Shown here piece by piece: positions 22,903-34,606 of a DNA stretch of 64,000 bases (positions are counted from its first letter, which is position 1; each line of letters begins with the position of its first letter). This DNA is from Phocoena phocoena (taxonomy: Eukaryota > Chordata > Mammalia > Artiodactyla > Phocoenidae). The stretch covers positions 31,457,818-31,521,817 of the forward strand of contig NC_089239.1 of NCBI RefSeq assembly GCF_963924675.1. The letters are read 5' to 3'. A program made the translations under genes and the position numbers. The notes beneath the pieces were generated by a model. That model did no database searches. It saw only the letters and a list, made by a program, of their open reading frames with translations, and was not told the DNA's origin.

Positions 22903-23719
22903 GAATGACTAGATACACAGAATATCAGTTTTGGGGAAAAAACCTAAGAATTTATATAGTCAACCTAATTAGCTGATTCTCCTTAGCCTAAGCTCTGCTT
23001 TATCATTTCCAATCATGTTAGCCATTCTCTCTTGAATTATCTGCTAACGTGACAGTTTTTAAAAATTCTATCTTTATATTGTTAAAGAATGGAGGGTATC
23101 TAGATGTCACTTTTAGTTATAATTTATCTGAGTAAAATTACACAGTAGTCTTTGAAGTATATTTATTGAACTAAAAGAACACTATTTTTGCTTTTGTTTG
23201 AAGAAGTGGTCTGATATCATATTCTGTTGTTGCTGTTATTGACGTAAGGAAACCTTTAGTAAAATTGTTCACACTACATATTATCTTCAAAATTCATATA
23301 AGTAAATTTTCTAAGAATATGCTTTATTTTAGTGTCAAGGATTTTGGAGTAAGGGAATGGAAAATTACACATTACAGAAGATATAAGTGGTAGCAGTGCC
23401 CCAAGACTGACTTGAAATAGTTAAAGGATTTCCCTGAGAAACTAATATGCAACTCTGAGTCAGGCTTTGGGAATTTTAAATTCTGTTTTTGTCATAGCAT
23501 GCAGTGGCTAAGCAGTGAATTGTATCTAAGATGTTCATTAATAACAACCAAAATAGCTAGATTGACCTCCAAATGGCCTTCTGGTCAGCTGTGCAAGCAG
23601 GACTTTACATCTAGGCAGTGAGTTAGGCTCTGCCTCATTAAATCACTAAGCAGTGGTTTTATGTATCCTATATAAAAACAGCCCAGGGCTCGGCTAGCCA
23701 AGACAGAATGTCAATTTTC
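22898..23719. other. Unassigned AT-rich sequence
   Basis: No gene or repeat family recognised. Confidence 0.5.
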
Positions 23720-23802
23720 TTAGCTCACATCAGTCCATCTAGGCCAGAGCCTTGTGTTAAGTAATGGTCATTCATTGTTTGCTGGAAGAATGAATGAATC
23801 AC
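23720..23802 (+). repeat. L2 3' end, short
   Basis: AGGCCAGAGCCTTGTGTTAA followed by TTGCTGGAAGAATGAATGAA resembles a decayed L2 terminus. Confidence 0.45.
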
Positions 23803-24172
23803 TGACAAAAAACAAAAATCATAGTCTGCTCTTCTTTGAATTATGAACATTTGGATTTTGTGCTTGACCAAAATGAACAAGTAAGGAATTATTCAGTATA
23901 ATTCTCAAAGTCTAGTTTGATAACACACAAACCACTTTCTATTCTTAGACTACGGGATTGTCAGGGTTGTAAAAGTGATGAAATAGCATGAAGGATTATA
24001 AAGGAAAATACAAAAAATTAAAATCCTTCACATACATAAAAAAATGTGAACCAACTGAAAATTTTGTGTTCCGTTGTTTTGTAAAAATGAGCACAAAGTT
24101 AGAAATAACATCAAAATCTCTAAGATCAAATGCAAGCATGTTGGTAACAATAGTTGAGATCACGCCTGACTT

Positions 24173-24324
24173 TATAGCCCTAGTTCTTTTTTTTTCTGGC
24201 CACACCATGCCACATGCGGGATCTTAGTTTCCTGACCAGGGATTGAACCCCTGCCCCCTCCAGTGGAAGCAGCACAGAGTCTTAACCACTGAACCACCAG
24301 GGAAGTCCTATAGCAGTAGTTCTT
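24173..24324 (-). mobile_element. CHR-family SINE, shortest form, antisense
   Basis: The body is 24189-24308. The plus strand reads T-run, CTGGCCACACCATGCCACAT, a GGGATTGAACCCC box B-like complement, AACCACTGAACCACCAGGGA. The flanks TATAGCCCTAGTTCTT (24173-24188) and TATAGCAGTAGTTCTT (24309-24324) are a 16-bp target-site duplication with two differences. Confidence 0.92.
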
Positions 24325-24629
24325 AATCAGTTCAATGCATATGGTGCGAATATCTGGGACACGGTCTGAAAGGAAGATAGGCAGATTTTCTTTTTCTAAT
24401 TATGTTCCTAAAAGTGTGTTTTTAATATATATTATACATTAATGGGATCATGTTTTGGTTAAACTCCACAGTTTTCTGAAGCATTAGGCTACCTATCAGT
24501 CCCTTCACTAGTCACACTAGTTGAGCTTAAATTAGTTAACACATATCAACATTGAATGAAATGGACTCCCCGCTGAATACCCTTGAATTTGGAGATAATA
24601 CATGTATAAGACTAACCAATCTATGGTCT

Positions 24630-24842
24630 CAGAAATCAGGAATATGGTTATCCTTAAGGGATTGGTGGGAGTGAAATGGCACACAGGCAGTTTCTGAAGT
24701 GAGGGTAATGCTTTGTTACTCGACCTGAGTGCTAATTACATGGGTGCATTTTTGCCAAAATTCTTCCTGCTGTAGAGTTGTGATTCATGCATGTTTCTGT
24801 ATGTATGTTATACTTCCGTTAAAAGTTTTCTTAAAAATTAGT
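24630..24842 (+). repeat. Old L1 (L1M-type) 3'-UTR fragment
   Basis: Follows the L1M 3'-UTR pattern: GGGATTGGTGGGAGTGAAAT, GAGGGTAATGCTTTGTTACT, GACCTGAGTGCTAATTACAT, then GTATGTTATACTTCCGTTAA and an A-rich end. Confidence 0.75.
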
Positions 24843-27800
24843 TGATGCACAGCTGTCTGCATAAGCTCCCATGTATTTAGCTTTTGGAAACAGCAGTAAT
24901 GAATGCTGTAATGTCTACACTTTAAATTCTGGAAATGCTGATCTTTCTAACCTTTTGGACCAGAACTAGTCACTGCTTTGTCCTGACTCCCCAGCATCTG
25001 TTTCTGTACGTGGAATTGATTTTTTTTTTCTTTTGAAGTTCCTGTTTATTCTGATGGCTGGACCTGTGATTGTGGTCAGTGGCCAAGGGTACTGGCATGT
25101 ATCACAGGTAGCAAATCAAAAGGAGGAATGTCAGGGGCTTTTGACTAAACTATGTTTCACATCTTTTTCTTCGCGAGTTAAATTTGGCTTTTGCCCAGCT
25201 GATGGTTAAAGCTGAATGGGGGTTTAAATTCTGAAAGAGATGTCTCCAGCTAGGAGGTAGCTCTTAGTTACTAGGATAGGATGGTAATACTAATAGTCAC
25301 CCAGCTTCTAGACAGAAAACAAACACACATGTTTATCATTACACGAGTCACCCAACAGATAAAGCAAATAGTCACCCATTCCAATGTATATACTAAACGC
25401 CTTTGCTACCGACAGAAAAAGCGTCTAAAATTAATTCATGAATGATACTTCTGGACTACCAACCCAGATAGTATCTCTTAAGAACAGAAAATTAATCTTT
25501 GCTTTCCCAGTGTTCCCATTATTTCAGTGTGAAACCAACAGATTGGTTACAAAATCCAAATGAAAAACAGTGATGACCATGCTCCAGTCCACCACATTTA
25601 TTATTGTGAATATTTATGTTTGATCATTCAGTTGCACTCAGGCATAAGAAATCTCTGCTATTCTAATCATATTGGTATTTGATAAACAGACTGAGAAGTT
25701 TGGCTTCTAGGTATAAAGTCTGACTTCTTAACGGGTTTTCAGAGCATTAATAGTGTCATAGCATCTTGGTCTTGCAGAAGCTGTAAAAGAAAGTTGTAAA
25801 ATATAAAGATGTAAAAGCAAAACTTTTTAATGTAGAGGAAGTTATCAGCCTGTCGTCGTACTCATCTCTTCCTTGTACCCCTGTCATTGGTCCTGTTACT
25901 TTTTAATGGTCAGTGATGCCTAGTTTGTCACATGTGCTCTATGTAGGTAATTCAGTTATGGCCTGTTTACATATTTGGGCATGGATGCAATGACTGCCAA
26001 AAGCATGATTTTATAGCTATAAGTTAAGATAAAGTGAGAGGGATACTGTTACTTATGAATAGGTTAATATGCCCATAGAACTTCGCCCAGTCGGAGCAGA
26101 AACACAGCTTTAGACCATCATTAAAAATTCACCATAATAAACAAAACCTGAGAGTTATGAGTTAGTTTGTACTATATAATAGAATGAAAGTACAAATGTA
26201 CTCTTTATTCTAGTAATAAGGTAAATATACAAGAGTATCCAGAAATGCATTTTTCAGTCTTTGAGTCATGAATATATATCATATTATTATTACTATCACT
26301 ATTTTTAAATAATTCCTAGAGGAGAGAAAGAAAAGTAATACAAAATCAGAATTCATTGCTATTATTTTCAAACCTTTGACAAGGAAGTGAAGAATGATTC
26401 CAATCACTATCTTCAGTAAATACATTATCTGGCTTCTTTTACTGGTTTGAAATTCTCTATACATTTCCAAACAATGTAATATTTTGATTAAATATGACCT
26501 GTTCCTTAGACTTTACAGAGGATTGTGTACCAGTCACAGTTATTCTTATAACACATGCCAGTACACTTTTGATTTTTGAGTCATGGATAATAGCCATATC
26601 GTATCCTGACGGATGAAAATAAAGAAGTATTAAAATACTAAGTATGTATTTTAACATTATATGTAGTATTTCACGTCTTTTATTAAGTTTTCATTCAGAT
26701 TAACCTCTACAGCTAAATAAAAGTAGAAAACAGGCATGTGAATGATCTAAATTTTCCAAAATAATTAAAGAATTCATGCACCAACAATGGATGTTTTGAA
26801 TAAAGAAATTAGGATTTTTCTTTATCCAGGATTATGTCGATTTTGTTTGGCATGTTGTTTAAGGAGGACAAGGGTGAATTAGTCCTGTTTCACCATGTGG
26901 ACAGTTAAGACCTGGATTGAGCACTCTAATACACTGTATGTTAGGTCAATCAATACTAGTGCAGCAGTACCAGTATTAGTAAATAGTAACCATCTTGGCT
27001 GAATTCTCTGGGTCAGCAACGTCAGTCAACCATGTAGTGCCCATGGTGTGATTAATCTCAGGGGCCCAGATATTAAATATTTACTGAAGACACCACTGCT
27101 GCCTCCAGTGTCCTATAAACTTTGTTTGTATAAAAATTTCCAGAGGTGCCTAGTTACACCTTACTGACCTAACAGTTCTCTATCTCGCCAAACACTTAAT
27201 TTCCACTGAGCAAACACTGTCATTACTTAACTGAAGCATTATCTACACACGATGAAATCTTCTGTCGTGAACTTTTAGAATTGAAGTATCCGAGGGGATG
27301 TTTTGACAGCAAATTCCAAAAAATCCCTGTTAATTATAAATAACAATGCCTCATACAATATAAATTGGTTCTGGAATTAGAATGTGAATTTCTCCTTGGA
27401 CAGAGGCTGGTGCCTGCTACTTGTCGACTGTGATAAAGAGTAGGCGAATGAATTATTTCACAGAATGTTTATAAGGAATCTAAATGTATTATCAAATAGC
27501 TATATATCAATAGTCATGAAAAATCACATTTGTATCTATTTCAGTAACTGTCACTCTTTTAATTCATGCATTTCATTTGTGCATCAGTTTTCTCATTCAT
27601 CATAGGAAAGCAATCATTTGACCAGCAGATTCAAAATATCTTTCCTTTTAGACCTCCTAAAATCATGCCACGAAGACATTTCTTTCTTGATTCCTCTATT
27701 TTTATGCTGTCATTGATGCATTAAAATGACAATCTTATCTTAGATTTGTATTTATTGAGTAGGGAAATAAGTGTATGGCAAGTTACCAAATAAATGACAT

Positions 27801-28035
27801 TCTTGAACTTTGGAAGCCTGCCAAACTTGCTTTTAATTCTAAGTGTATTCAGAATGTGTGGGACACTAGTATTATATTTATGTGATAGGAAAATGACCTC
27901 TTTCGTGATTTGTTCCATGCCCTATAAATCTGAGAAAGGTTGAAACATCATTTTCTTTCTCTTTTTTTTTTTTGAAAACATCATTTTCTAATAAGTAAGA
28001 CTTCTTTTGTGTAAGTTTCCCAGGGTCATGGGTCA
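24843..28035. other. Unassigned AT-rich sequence
   Basis: About 3.2 kb without a recognised gene or repeat. Short open frames on the minus strand (26279-26657, 27721-27918) are typical chance frames. T-runs at 25020 and 27962 may be old retroposon tails but no element body is identifiable. Confidence 0.5.
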
Positions 28036-28061
28036 TATGTATATATGTCTGTATGGGTATA

Positions 28062-28172
28062 TATCTTTATCTAACTATCTATCTATCTCTCTGTCTATGA
28101 GAGAGGGTAAGAGAGGAAAGAAGGAAGGAAGAAAGGAAGAAAGGAAGGAAGAAGGAAGGAAGGAAAGAAAGG
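28062..28172. repeat. Compound (ATCT)n and (GGAA)n microsatellite
   Basis: A TATC/TATCT tract is followed, after CTCTGTCTATGAGAGAGG, by GGAA/GAAGGAAG repeats to about 28172. The purine tract is long enough to be polymorphic. Confidence 0.95.
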
Positions 28173-29879
28173 CCCAACAGTGACCATGATAGGAAAGAGA
28201 ATGTTGCAAAAATTAGAAATAGACATTAGTGGATAGATAATTTTTTAGGGTAGGAGTCAAAGACCTGGAGTTTCTCCCAGTGTCCTTGTGGACACACTTT
28301 ATGAACTCCAGGAAACAATCATTATATGTTTACATTTTCATACACATAAGATGATAATATACTCTTTCTTCGAGATTGTAGATTCTGTTTCCCAAGTGTC
28401 CTCATTAGGTTCTCTCAGAAATCACTATTTTTTATGAAAAATTCATTTTATACCTGTAAATTCATTATCAACCTTTTGGTTAAGGCTGATACTATCTTCT
28501 GTTCTACAATTTATATATTGGCTTTAATTAGTAAAATATTAATTAGTAAAATTAGTAAAAAAAATCCTGACTTCATAGAGTCATTTACTATGTACTGTGT
28601 GCTCATCTTTACTTCTGAAGGTCGGAAAAACTTTATATAAGGAAGTGGGAAGAGAATTCAAAAAAATTATCTCTACATAGATTTGTAGTACACTACATTA
28701 ATAGCTAAAGAGGAAAAGGTAATTTTAGGTAATTTCTTATATAGTTAAAACCAAGGAAATGAATAGAGTATTGGAAAGGGTTGTTTTATATGCCAACTTT
28801 ATTTCAGAAATTAAAATTACATGGTACTCACATTCACCAACACATACACATACATATAGTTTGCATGAAAAGATATTACAAAATAGATGGCAAAATGAGG
28901 CCCTAAAATTTTGAATAATGTGAGAGTAAATTACAGTATGAGTTTCCCTAAGATAGGTAATATTTACATCTAAAATGATTAAAATAATTTCTTTGGGAAA
29001 AGGAATCATGAAACTGGAATGATGATAGAGGACTATGATATTAAGTCTTTCAGATTTAGCCAGAAAAACATGAACAGAACTATTTGCCCCAAGATCAGAT
29101 GGCAACCAAATGAAGCCTCCATGGAAAGTAAACACTAAGCCTTCTTTATTTAAGAAAATAATTGTGTCTCCGGAAAGCGGAACCATATTTACCTGTCTTT
29201 CTGTTAATAAGAATTACTTTATTTCAATGATTTAATATTATAAAATCAGAAAGGTTATGTTTGCTATCAAATATGATATTGAATTATCGGGCTTTTGAAT
29301 TGAATCATTCTTTTTGTCTTAAGGAACTTTCCTTCAAATCTAAGTTCATTCAGATTTACTCAGAACTTTTATGAGAGAAAAATGGTGACATATTCTGATC
29401 TCTTCTTGAAACTAATTAAAGTGGTTCTGATTTTTCTCCCTTGGCCCACCATATGTAGTATTTGAGTAATGGGTACCCTAAGATTATACTTTTAAAGGAT
29501 GTTAAATAAGTCAGAGTGTATTTTTCTTAATTTCTGAAATGGATTGAACATCTTATTGGGGGGATTTTGTGTCGATTTCCGTGTTATAATGGTCAGAAGT
29601 TTTCTTTTTTATGTTGATCTCAGTCTGGTTTTGTAATTGTCTTAGAGTGTTTCAGTAAATATCAGTGCACTGAGTGCCTAGTTTGTCTTCGCATTCACGT
29701 AATCCGTCTTTTTTCCTCACCAATCCATGGAGCCATATGGTCCAGGTCATCCACAATCTTCTCATCATCAAATAGAACCCATTCATCTTTCCTCCTACTT
29801 GAACTTTTATCTACTAGGAAGCATTTTTTAAAACCCTTTACTGCTTGAAACTCGATTTTGTCTAGACTTTCCCTCTTTG
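28173..29879. other. Unassigned AT-rich sequence with one long open frame
   Basis: No gene recognised. The minus strand at 28737-29186 has a 149-codon open frame with hydrophobic stretches and no domain, motif or signal that I can identify. It runs through a GT/CA-rich patch that yields a CVCVC string. I treat it as a probable chance frame and do not call it a gene. Confidence 0.5.
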
Positions 29880-29934
29880 GTCTTTTTTTTTTTTTTTTAA
29901 TTTACATTATGAACTTTGCTTTGTCTGCCAGTCC

Positions 29935-30580
29935 CTTAAATATCAATTTCTACCAAAGCGTGGTCCACCACTAATTCTAATTCTACTTATACTCCCTGGA
30001 CAACCTCATCCAATATCATAACTTCGATTCTTAATCATACAATGGTATCTCTATATCTCCAGGATGCCTCTCCCCGTTCCCATTCTGTATATCCAACTAC
30101 CGAATGAATATATTCACTGGCATGTTCCAGAGCATCCCAAACTCCAGATGCTCTTCCCACATCTACTCCTCTATGTCCCTAATCTGTCATCCACTAGATT
30201 TTCCAAGGAAGACCCTAGAGTTACCTTCCTTCATTTTGTTTATCTCAAATAACCACATCCAGCTGGTAACCAAACCATTTGATTTCTGTCTCATGAGCAT
30301 TTCTAAGCTCTGTCATCTCCTCTCTGTGTCTACTACTATTTACCCTCTGAATTCCTTTTCTAATTCACTAGATTTTGTTATTTTCTATTAAGTTCTCTTT
30401 TCTCCAGTACTTTTGCCCCCCAACCTATTTCTCTGGCTGTCAGAACCATAATTATTCTAAACTTCTAACATGATCATATCACCCACGACCATACAATACT
30501 TAACACCCTTAAAGAGTTCCCAGTAACCCATAAGAAAAATTAAAAGTCTAATTTGAAGTGGTTTACAAAATATATATACT
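29935..30580 (+). repeat. L2 LINE fragment
   Basis: The plus strand follows L2 text for the region before its 3' UTR: AATGGTATCTCTATATCTCC, CCCAAACTCCAGATGCTC, GTCATCTCCTCTCTGTGTCT, TTCTAACATGATCATATCAC and AAAGAGTTCCCAGTAACCCA. Two short overlapping open frames here are decayed L2 sequence. The element is preceded by an unrelated T-run at 29884. Confidence 0.7.
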
Positions 30581-31303
30581 GTCAGGAAAAACAAATAGAG
30601 GTTATCATGTTACAAGTAAAACTTGATAATGTAAGAGGTAAAATTAATTTGTACATATGTGAAGATAGGATTCAAATCTGGCCGTAAGCTTCCCAGTAAT
30701 GCAAAAAAAGAATAGGAATGTCATACATAAGATTGAGCCCTTTTCCATATGACTTTTTTCCCTTAGAAGAAAATAGGTTCTTGTGATTCTGGGTCTTAGG
30801 AGAAATTTTTCCCCTGGCTCCTTACAAAACCAAAGTTATGTTATGTAATGTCCTCAGACACAGTTGCATAATAAAATGAAGTCATTTTTTATGGCATTAT
30901 GTAAAGGTAAAATTCTCTAGCAAAAAACGATTATGAGTTGAGTCAAAGCAGCAGTCTACTTGTTTCTCTGGTGAACCATTTTCATCCAAGGATAAAATTT
31001 AATATTTTTTAAATACTCTGTAAGATATTTTACATACCCTGCAACTGATATTCCATCAGTATTATCAAACTTCTGTTGAGATGTAGGCAACATAAAGGTG
31101 TGAAAAAAAAGAAAAGGTGTAGGCAACAGCAAATTTCAGGTTATATTTTCTAGCAAGTACCTGCAATACAGTTTTTTTTTTTAATGGTTTTAATTAAGGA
31201 CATATTTATTGTTCTTGATGTTGAACTTGAAGGGTGGTAAGATTTTAAAAGACATGAGTTCATTTTTTTTAATTAAGAAGACAAATTGACTTGTATCTGA
31301 ACG
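30581..31303. other. Unassigned AT-rich sequence
   Basis: No gene or repeat family recognised. Confidence 0.5.
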
Positions 31304-31712
31304 GATTGCTTTTTTTTTTTAACATTTTTTAAAAATTAATTTATTTATTTATTTTTGGCTGCATCGGGTCTTCGTTGCTGCGCGCGGGCTTTCTCTAGTT
31401 GCGTCGAGCGGGGGCTACTCTTCGTTGCGGTGTGCGGGCTTCTCATTGCGGTGGCTTCTGTTGTTGCAGAACACGGGCTCTAGGCATGCGGGCATCAGTA
31501 GTTGTGGTTCGTGGGCTCAGTAGTTGTGGCTCGTGGCCTCAGTAGTTGTGGCTCATGGGCTCTAGAGCTCAGGCTCAGTAGTTGTGGCGCACAGACTTAG
31601 TTGCTCTGCGGCATGTGGGATCTTCCCAGATCAGGGCTCAAACCCGCATCTCCTGCATTGGCAGGCGGATTCTTAACCACTGTGCCACCAGGGAAGTCCA
31701 GATTACTTTTTA
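31304..31712 (-). mobile_element. CHR-type SINE, long form, antisense
   Basis: The plus strand reads from a T-rich tail (TTAATTTATTTATTTATTTT), through GGCTGCATCGGGTCTTCGTT, to the box B complement GGGCTCAAACCCGC and the head complement CACCAGGGAAGTCC at the right. The flanks GATTGCTTTTTT (31304) and GATTACTTTTTA (31701) are a probable target-site duplication. The interior has CAGTAGTTGTGG three times at a 22-23 bp spacing (31495, 31518, 31540) and once more at about 31576. Confidence 0.93.
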
Positions 31713-33981
31713 ATTCCCTACAAATTTTGTCAAAGTGAGTACCTGCAGACAAGGTGAATCTTTCCCTCAGGGAACAGTTTGGGATTTTTCCAACATTCTA
31801 ACTGTAAGTAAATATGTAAATTACTTAGGCCATAATATACAAAATGTGAATAAATAGAGTAACATAATAACTATAATAGTGACTTAAGCATGAAAGATCG
31901 AAAATTTCTCATACATTCTTGATCAATTTCCTATTTTCCTGCAGAAGTATTTTCTCCTTTACTTCAAAACTTTGAAAATTCAACACACCTAGTGTATGTC
32001 TAGTCTTTTCTCTCTCATTCTCCCAATGGCAAATATATTGACTTTATAACAATAGGTAGTCAAATTTACTGTATTCATAGTAGAAATGAAAACATCACAT
32101 AAATTAAACCTAATACTCTGTGGTTCGCAAAAAAAAAATTATTTCTGTCTTCTTAATAGACAGCTAATGGCAAAATAAATACACCGCTGCCAAGCCAGTC
32201 TGAAGCACAGTCAATAAATTTACTTGCATAAATTTTATCATAAAAACCAATATAGTGATAGCTAAGCCATTGGAACTTGCTTAGGTTGCCAGAAGGATAA
32301 TGGGTAATTTTTAGTTTTGCGCCTTTTTGGAGAGAAAAAGGAAAAAATACTCCTTCAAAAAATCTACCTAAATCTTCAGCATGGTCATCTGAATGAGTTC
32401 TGACTTAGTATTTGTACAGACTGATTATGAAGATAATCAGTATTGATATCTTATATCTTGGTTACAAAGCTGGTCAAATCCCCTTTGCTACTCTAAGCTA
32501 AAAATGATTTTCCTAAGTGTAATTTAAAGATTATGTTAACACTCACGAAATGAAGGCTGAAAGAACACCCATAACTTACTACTGTATTTATTGGTGGCCG
32601 ATTAGTTCTTCCAGTCTGTTTTAGACAGAAAACGTGTTTTAGACTGTGCTGAAAGGTCTCCAGCCCACAGACTGAAAATATCACTGGCTTGTTTATTGGC
32701 CTAAATTACTCCGTTATCTCTATGTCAAAGACTTATTGTGGCACTTACTATCTAAGTGTGCTCATTTCACCAATCCTACCAACTGGAGTTTGTTAAAAAG
32801 CTGCTTACACTCTGAGTCTAGTGTTAAAAATTTTAAGTTACTCCACAAGTCACACTCTGTGCTACTAAGCGCTTTAAACAAAGTTCATGCCTTATGACGG
32901 AAATAACTGACGGTTTGCAAATTACACCCGGCAGTGGGTCTCCTGCATATTTGGCTTTGTGTCCTTGGAGTGATTTTCAGCATCATTAAGCAGAAAGCCC
33001 ATCATTTCCTAAGTAACAAGGAATGAAGCACACACAGAGGTTGATTTGGCATCTCTTACATAAACTTTCTGCTTTAGATTTGCAGAATTTACATAATCTT
33101 GGAACAAAGCAGTACCCAAACATATTTGTAGTGTCAGTTCAGTTTCCCCACAGTGCCATTCCGTGGTCAGCCCTGCCAAAGGTTTGTCGTCTGGCTGCTA
33201 AATTGGATGACATGATCCTTTTAATACAAAAATATCCTTCACTTTTTAAAAGTATTGATTATTTTTAGAGGGTTTTTTTTTTCCTATGTGACAGATGCCT
33301 ATTTGAAATTTAGGATGATTGGAAATTAGTTAACATATTGGAAAATACTTTTATAATTGCTTTGGTAATTAGTAATTTTTGAAAGATCTACAACTCTCCT
33401 ACTACAAAATTAATCTCAACTAAAAGTGTATAAAGGAATTATGATTTATATATATATAGGAGTTTTATAAATATAAAGGTTTTATAGCTTTTCTTTTGCA
33501 AGTGCAAACTCAAAGCTATATTTAAATATTTCTTAAAGATTTTTTTTTTCTTTTGGAGCTCTAAAACTATATATCCATCTGCCATTTGGATGTCTTTACT
33601 GGGGCATCTGACCTTTAAAATAGGTCCGATGTATTATCTACCTAATTAAACAAAATTCTACTACCTCTGTGGAGCATTTACCCATTACCTTTGCTACTAT
33701 GGGAAATGTACTTTTACCAGGGAAGGGTATTATTTTATTTTACTTATTATTTTTGCAGACAATAGCAATATCTACTAAATAATATTTTGTGATTAAAATT
33801 GTGATCCTTTTGGCAATAAGAAAGGATATAATAAAATCCCTCTACTTCCGAGAAGGATTGCAAATAAACTACAAACTTGCTTTGGTGAATGTCAGGAATC
33901 ATCCTATTGAATGGTGATGTATGTACAACCAGTACCACTACTTAGTAACTTAGGTTGGTGTCCCTCAGAAGACTCAAAGAC
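31713..33981. other. Unassigned AT-rich sequence
   Basis: No gene or confident repeat recognised. Open frames at 32493-32684 (minus) and 33023-33268 (plus) have no visible motif. Confidence 0.5.
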
Positions 33982-34606
33982 AAAATTCAGTCGCAGGGCT
34001 CTATTTACAATAGCCAGGACATGGAAGCACCTATGTGTGCATCGACAGATGAATGGATAAAGAAGATGTGGCACATATATACAATGGAATATTACTCAGC
34101 CATAAAAAGAAACAAAATTGAGTTATTTGTAGTGAGGTGGATGGACCTAGAAGACTGTCATACAGAGTGAAGTAAGTCAGAAAGAGAAAAAGAAATACCA
34201 TATGCAAACACAAATATATGGAATCTAAAAAAAAAAATTGCTTCTGAAGAACCTAGGGGCAGGACAGGAATAAAGACACAGACGTAGAGAATGGACTTGA
34301 GGACACGGGGAGGGGGAAGGGTAAGCTGGGACAAAGTGAGAGAGTGGCATGGACATATATACACTACCAAACGTAAAATAGGTTGCTAGTGGGAAGCAGC
34401 CGCATAGCACAGGGCGATCAGCTCGGTGCTTTGTGACCACCTAGAGGGGTGGGATAGGGAGGGTGGGAGGGAGATGCAAAAGGGAGGGGATATGGGGATA
34501 TATGTATATGTATAGCTGATTCACTTTGTTATACAGCAGAAACTAACACACCATTGTAAAGCAATTATACTCCAATAAAGATGTTAAAAAAAATTCAATT
34601 TCAGGG
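33982..34606 (+). mobile_element. 5'-truncated L1, young-type 3' end
   Basis: The insert is about 33999-34589. It begins in the ORF2 C-terminal coding end (CTATTTACAATAGCCAGGAC; GAATATTACTCAGCCATAAA), passes into the 3' UTR (AGCACAGGGCGATCAGCTCG; GGGTGGGATAGGGAGGGTGG) and ends CCAATAAAGATGTT plus an A-run. Flanking AAAATTCAGTCGCAGGG (33982-33998) and AAAATTCAATTTCAGGG (34590-34606) form a 17-bp target-site duplication with three differences. Plus-strand frame 33955-34170 includes ORF2p tail codons ([20 protein letters not shown]). It is the same subfamily as the L1 at 57020-60246. Confidence 0.95.
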
